Notes under the pieces: model-generated
Told to the model about the DNA's origin: nothing
What the model saw: the letters and a program-made list of their open reading frames with translations, nothing else
Database searches by the model: none
Source of the DNA: an archaeon
Lineage (GTDB): Archaea; EX4484-52; B79-G9
Direction of reading: 5' to 3'
DNA length: 9,011 nucleotides
Assembly (NCBI GenBank): GCA_013139905.1
Contig: WSZW01000168.1
Span: 1 to 9,011 of the forward strand
Made by a program: the position numbers and the translations under genes
Shown here: piece after piece, positions 6,049 to 9,011 of the stretch
Position numbering within the stretch: position 1 is the stretch's first letter
Layout: the number at the start of each line of letters is the position of its first letter

Positions 6049-8610
6049 TCAATTATTTGTATATGTCAATGCCATATTTTCTGTATTCGTACTTTTAATC
6101 CAATAACCAGAACCTTGTTTCATAGCACTCATTGTACCGCCAACATCAGGTATTCTAGATTCCCAAATATTTGGTTGTTCAAAATTACCAAATACAATCT
6201 CAATATTATCTTTAATATCTAAAAGTACTGTGTCTGGTGCGGTTTCTTCAAGAAGTGTATAACCAACAAGATTCCATTCATTTTTGTAAATGTTTATGTT
6301 TGTTTCATGAGGTATTTTTCCAGTAATATTTAATGTATCATTTGCAGTCATATATAACCAGAAACCGTCAGCATGATTTAACTCTGTAAAATCATTCATC
6401 CAATCATCTTTTTCGATATTATAGGTTAGCCATTTATCATCTGTTTCAGTTGCATTCCACATATATATGGACGAATAACTTCCGTCAATTGACGCAAGCA
6501 CATTTGTTACCGATGTGTTTTCAACTACAACAGGTACCGAAATCAAATTCCATCCTTCATAAAGTTGTTTTGTAAATATAACTTCTTCAGGATTAACTGT
6601 AACAGTCACAATTTGAATATCATTTAACGATTCATCCGAAGCAGTAACTTCCACTATATATGTTCCTGCATCCGCAACTATTGTTAACCAATTAAACGCA
6701 GTTCCATTCCATTCAAAATTTGTATTATTTATGTAATAGGTTATTGAATCATCTTCAACATCTGTTGCGCTTGGCGTTATAATTGCAGTTTGTTTTACAG
6801 TTAAGGTTAAATTTGCAATCGTTGCTAAAACAGGCGCATCATTTACAGCCGTAACTGTAATTGAAACAGTTGCAGTATTACTATCTTCTGTATCGGTTGC
6901 TTTAAATGTAAAGGAATCACCACCATTATAATTAGAATTTGGTGTATATGTTGCTACATTGCCTGTAATACTTACAGTTCCATAAGTAGGATTATCCACA
7001 ACACTATAAGTTAAATCATTATTTTCAACATCTGAGGCACTAAGGGTAATCTCTTTTGACACATCTTCATTAGTTGTAGCACTTGTACCGGATGCAGTTG
7101 GTACATCATTTACAGCAGTAACTGTAATAGTAATATCTTGTGTTACAGTTAAACTTCCATCAGTAAGTGTTAAAGTAACTGTATCCGCACCATTCATATT
7201 GGTAACGGGCGTTACTGTAATCACATCAGCAGAATCAATTGATGCACTAAATAAAGATGTATTGACACCACTTACAGACCAAGTAAGCTCAGAATCAACA
7301 TTATCAACATCGTTCTCATTTGCAGTCAAATCAACGGTTTTTACAGTATCTTCTGCAGTTGTAATATCAGATACAATACTTATAGTTGGAGCATCATTTA
7401 CAGCAGTTACGGTAATTGTTATATCTTGTGTTGCTGTTTTATCTCCGTCGCTAAGCGTTAAAGTAACACTATCAACACCATTCATATTACTTACAGGAGT
7501 TACTGTAAGAACATCATCAGAATCTATTGATGCACTAAATAAAGAGGTATCAACACCACTTACAGACCAAGTAAGCTGTGCCTCATTATTATCAACATCA
7601 TTTTCATTTGCAGTCAAATCAACAGTTTTTACCGTATCTTCTAAAGTTGTAATATCAGATACGTCTGGACCTATAGTAGGAGCATCATTTACAGCCACAA
7701 CAGTTACATCCAATATATCTGAAATGCTATATTGACCATCAGATGCAGTAACCGTTATAGTTTCCATACCAGACCAATCTGCCGTTGCACTAAAAGTCAT
7801 AGTATCTGAATCAAACGAAATCTCCGTATTTCCACTAATTGTATATGTTGGTGTTGTTCCATCAGGATCACTAAAATAAGAATTCATGTTAATAACTTTT
7901 GTACCATCCTCATCAAAATTACTATCTACAAGAGAATTATTAAGAACTGGTGCTCTATTTACATTATTTACAGTTATGGTTATTGTTTCTAACGCATCAA
8001 CAGTTTCAAAATCACCATCTGATGCAGCAAAATTAACATCATAAGTTCCAGATTGATCATAAGATGGAGTCCATGAAAATACACCATTTGAAGATCCAAT
8101 AGTTGCACCAGTTGGAAGTCCTGTTGCACTATATACAATTACATCATCATCCGTATCTGTTGCACTTACAGTAAATGTCAACAACGAATTTTCATCAACA
8201 GTTTTATCTCCAATAACACCTAAAACCGGCATGTGATGAATGTATAATTTTTTACTTATTGTTGCCCCAGCACCAGGCCAGGAAATTGTTTCATTTGCAA
8301 GAACATCATTAAAATAAAATAATACAGTATCCCCCGAAGCACCGCCTTCTTTAATTTCGGCAGTATCTGTATTATCCGTGGGTATTTGAATAAAATATTT
8401 ATTATCTTCCGTAGTAGTAATTGTTTTATATGTTATTCCACTTATTTTTGCTACCACAGTAATACCGGCGGCAATTGTTGGATTTCCAAGAGAATACTCA
8501 AAATCCCCGTATATAATAGCCGGTTGCGGCGGCGGACTTACAGACGCAATAAGCGCCATATTCATAAATAGTCCTATAATAAAAAAAACCAATATTCCAT
8601 TTTTATTCAT
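6049..8610 (-). CDS. Secreted adhesin-like protein with cadherin/Ig-type repeats
   Basis: 853 residues from ATG 8610. A TTG five codons upstream is open, but GGTGAT at 8617-8622 lies six bases before this ATG. Signal peptide 1-24 (NGILVFFIIGLFMNMALIAS). Residues 31-123 are a beta domain (IIYGDFEY ... NETISWPGAG) of a kind common at the start of archaeal surface proteins. Residues 126-217 look like a He_PIG Ig module (LPTGATIGSSNGVFSWTP). Residues 218-307, 308-406, 407-502 and 503-591 are cadherin/VCBS-like modules, several ending ITVTAVNDAP. A further module is at 592-673. The end, 680-853, is a tandem of two GWNLISVP-type modules (GWNLISVPVVVEN ... ADGFWLYM; EWNLVGYTLLEE ... GSGYWIKS). Acidic loops such as ATDTDDD, FSDPDG and ENDVDN suggest calcium binding, as known for cadherin-like folds. 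No PGF-CTERM tail or C-terminal helix is present, so it is either released or held by partners. First gene of the operon. Adhesion or surface-layer function is inferred from the fold types. Confidence 0.9.
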   Translation of the reverse strand: MNKNGILVFFIIGLFMNMALIASVSPPPQPAIIYGDFEYSLGNPTIAAGITVVAKISGITYKTITTTEDNKYFIQIPTDNTDTAEIKEGGASGDTVLFYFNDVLANETISWPGAGATISKKLYIHHMPVLGVIGDKTVDENSLLTFTVSATDTDDDVIVYSATGLPTGATIGSSNGVFSWTPSYDQSGTYDVNFAASDGDFETVDALETITITVNNVNRAPVLNNSLVDSNFDEDGTKVINMNSYFSDPDGTTPTYTISGNTEISFDSDTMTFSATADWSGMETITVTASDGQYSISDILDVTVVAVNDAPTIGPDVSDITTLEDTVKTVDLTANENDVDNNEAQLTWSVSGVDTSLFSASIDSDDVLTVTPVSNMNGVDSVTLTLSDGDKTATQDITITVTAVNDAPTISIVSDITTAEDTVKTVDLTANENDVDNVDSELTWSVSGVNTSLFSASIDSADVITVTPVTNMNGADTVTLTLTDGSLTVTQDITITVTAVNDVPTASGTSATTNEDVSKEITLSASDVENNDLTYSVVDNPTYGTVSITGNVATYTPNSNYNGGDSFTFKATDTEDSNTATVSITVTAVNDAPVLATIANLTLTVKQTAIITPSATDVEDDSITYYINNTNFEWNGTAFNWLTIVADAGTYIVEVTASDESLNDIQIVTVTVNPEEVIFTKQLYEGWNLISVPVVVENTSVTNVLASIDGSYSSIYMWNATETDDKWLTYNIEKDDWMNDFTELNHADGFWLYMTANDTLNITGKIPHETNINIYKNEWNLVGYTLLEETAPDTVLLDIKDNIEIVFGNFEQPNIWESRIPDVGGTMSAMKQGSGYWIKSTNTENMALTYTNN
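7104..7391 (-). repeat. Cadherin-like repeat unit, second copy of a near-identical pair (288 bases)
   Basis: This unit encodes about residues 407-502 of the 853-residue protein and is very similar, in DNA and protein, to the adjoining unit at 7392-7682. Both contain EDTVKTVDLTANENDVDN, TWSVSGV, TSLFSASIDS and QDITITVTAVND. The boundary was placed at the repeated CATCATTTACAGC on the + strand (7104, 7392, 7683). Confidence 0.85.
7392..7682 (-). repeat. Cadherin-like repeat unit, first copy of a near-identical pair (291 bases)
   Basis: This unit encodes about residues 310-406. It is one codon longer than its partner (TIGPDVSDITT versus TISIVSDITT) and otherwise closely matches it through the whole length. 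The neighbouring modules on both sides keep only the fold pattern and the terminal VNDAP-like motif, so the duplication of this pair is recent compared with the rest. Confidence 0.85.
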
Positions 8611-8615
8611 CAATA

Positions 8616-8623
8616 CATCACCC
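8616..8623 (-). promoter_or_regulatory. Ribosome binding site of the first operon gene
   Basis: GGGTGATG on the - strand contains GGTGAT, complementary to the archaeal 16S 3' end, and ends five bases before ATG 8610. It overlaps the codons that would follow the alternative TTG at 8625, which argues against that start. Confidence 0.75.
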
Positions 8624-8651
8624 AATCAATACTTCTAGATTTTTACATATT

Positions 8652-8664
8652 GTAACTTCGTTAC
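8652..8664. promoter_or_regulatory. Small perfect inverted repeat near the predicted operon start site
   Basis: GTAAC-TTC-GTTAC has five-base arms around a three-base centre. It sits about 25 bases downstream (- strand) of the TATA-like box at 8674-8683, so it would overlap the transcription start of the surface operon. This could be an operator or a short 5' UTR hairpin. Arms this short can arise by chance. Confidence 0.35.
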
Positions 8665-8666
8665 GG

Positions 8667-8685
8667 TAGCAAGTTTTATATATGT
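8667..8685 (-). promoter_or_regulatory. Probable TATA promoter of the three-gene surface operon
   Basis: The - strand reads CATATATAAAACTTGCTA in the 112-base gap between the stop of the upstream gene and ATG 8610. With the start about 25 bases downstream, the 5' leader would be about 40 bases and hold the GGGTGATG site. The + strand form TAGCAAGTTTTATATAT shares TAGCAAGTTT with 3100-3109. As at 3098-3116, a + strand reading as BRE/TATA is also possible, but no + strand gene follows. Confidence 0.5.
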
Positions 8686-8722
8686 TTTGCATCATTCTCC
8701 AATTTAATATATTTATTTTAAT

Positions 8723-9010
8723 TTATTTATTATTATTTATTATTACCTCAATTATTGTATATGACGAATACATAGGATTTATATTCCCACTAATAATTTC
8801 AAATATAGGTAATAATCCATCAATGTCTGTTGTTAATATATACTCTAAATTTGAGATCGTTGGTGTTTCTTCATCATAAGTATATACAGAATAATTTGTT
8901 TGGGGCAACAAATTATTTATACTATAAGATACACCCGGAAGTATTTTATCAGTCCATTTAATTTTATCAACATTCCATGAATCATAACTATCAGATTTAC
9001 GATAAAGTTC
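8723..9010 (-). CDS. 3' end of a gene running off the right edge; possible Fn3-like end
   Basis: The - strand frame is open from base 9010 to the TAA at 8723-8725, giving 95 visible C-terminal residues. It begins ELYRKSDSYDSWN at the window edge without an obvious start, so the gene very probably continues to the right. The stretch GVSYSINNLLPQTNYSVYTY has the spacing of a fibronectin type III strand pair (Y-x-I-x-x-L-x-P-x-T-x-Y-x-V), which would suit another extracellular protein; this is a weak pattern match. The last 60 residues end in a polar, Asn-rich tail (IEVIINNNK) with no PGF tail or membrane helix. The hydrophobic + strand frame over the same bases is taken as a shadow. It lies upstream of the surface operon in the same direction, but the promoter-like gap suggests separate transcription. 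Confidence 0.7.
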   Translation of the reverse strand, partial: ELYRKSDSYDSWNVDKIKWTDKILPGVSYSINNLLPQTNYSVYTYDEETPTISNLEYILTTDIDGLLPIFEIISGNINPMYSSYTIIEVIINNNK

Positions 9011-9011
9011 T

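Noticed and set aside
7104..7682. CRISPR-like or other spaced repeat array
   Set aside because: The repeats are whole coding modules of about 96 codons in frame, without short repeat/spacer structure.
7199..7735. 178-codon + strand open frame opposite the cadherin-like repeats
   Set aside because: It is the antisense of the near-identical repeat pair, its peptide repeats only because the DNA repeats, and it has no ribosome binding site or recognisable domain.
8682..8879. 65-codon hydrophobic + strand frame just after a TATA-like element
   Set aside because: The - strand frame over the same bases stays open to the window edge for 95 residues and fits the gene direction; the + strand ATG lies inside the TATA-like element, so it would not be in the transcript.

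Overview
The window is AT-rich (about one third G+C by eye) and looks archaeal. Three observations support this. Ribosome binding sites are GGTGA/GGGTGATG, matching the 16S 3' end. Promoter gaps hold TATA boxes, one of them apparently leaderless. One protein ends in a PGF-CTERM sorting tail preceded by a PGF-pre-PGF domain, a combination known from archaeal surface proteins. The low-complexity, sequon-rich style, the TGQV motif after a membrane anchor and the LamG/Ig-like exoprotein resemble DPANN archaea such as the Woesearchaeota group, but that placement is an inference; no rRNA or other taxonomic marker is present.

Layout, left to right. Positions 2-1168 (+): 3' part of a gene for a large secreted protein (end of a LamG/ConA-like lectin domain, Ig-like domains, unrecognised C-terminal domain). 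Positions 1169-1439: non-coding gap between convergent genes, almost without G on the + strand, with oligo-T runs on the - strand that could terminate the - strand gene. Positions 1440-3083 (-): membrane protein with about four N-terminal helices and a roughly 420-residue extracytoplasmic part that appears to contain four PepSY-like repeats. Positions 3128-8610 (-): a tight three-gene operon for surface proteins. Its order is an 853-residue secreted cadherin/Ig-repeat protein, a 235-residue membrane-anchored protein, and a 731-residue PGF-CTERM protein. The genes are separated by 21 bases and then by a 4-base ATGA overlap, and each has a clear GGTGA site. Positions 8723-9010 (-): 3' end of another - strand gene that runs off the window.

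How the genes may work together: the three operon products share a related beta-sandwich domain (YG/WG at its start, and in two of them a W..G near its end). Two of them also share Gly/Ser linkers. Translational coupling suggests they are made in fixed proportion and may form one cell-surface assembly, with an anchored partner, a sortase-processed partner and a long adhesin-like partner. No enzyme, defence system, mobile element, CRISPR array or RNA gene was seen. The most unusual points are the lack of a signal peptide on the PGF-CTERM protein, the repeat architecture of the membrane protein, the nearly G-free gap, and a strand-wide third-position bias.
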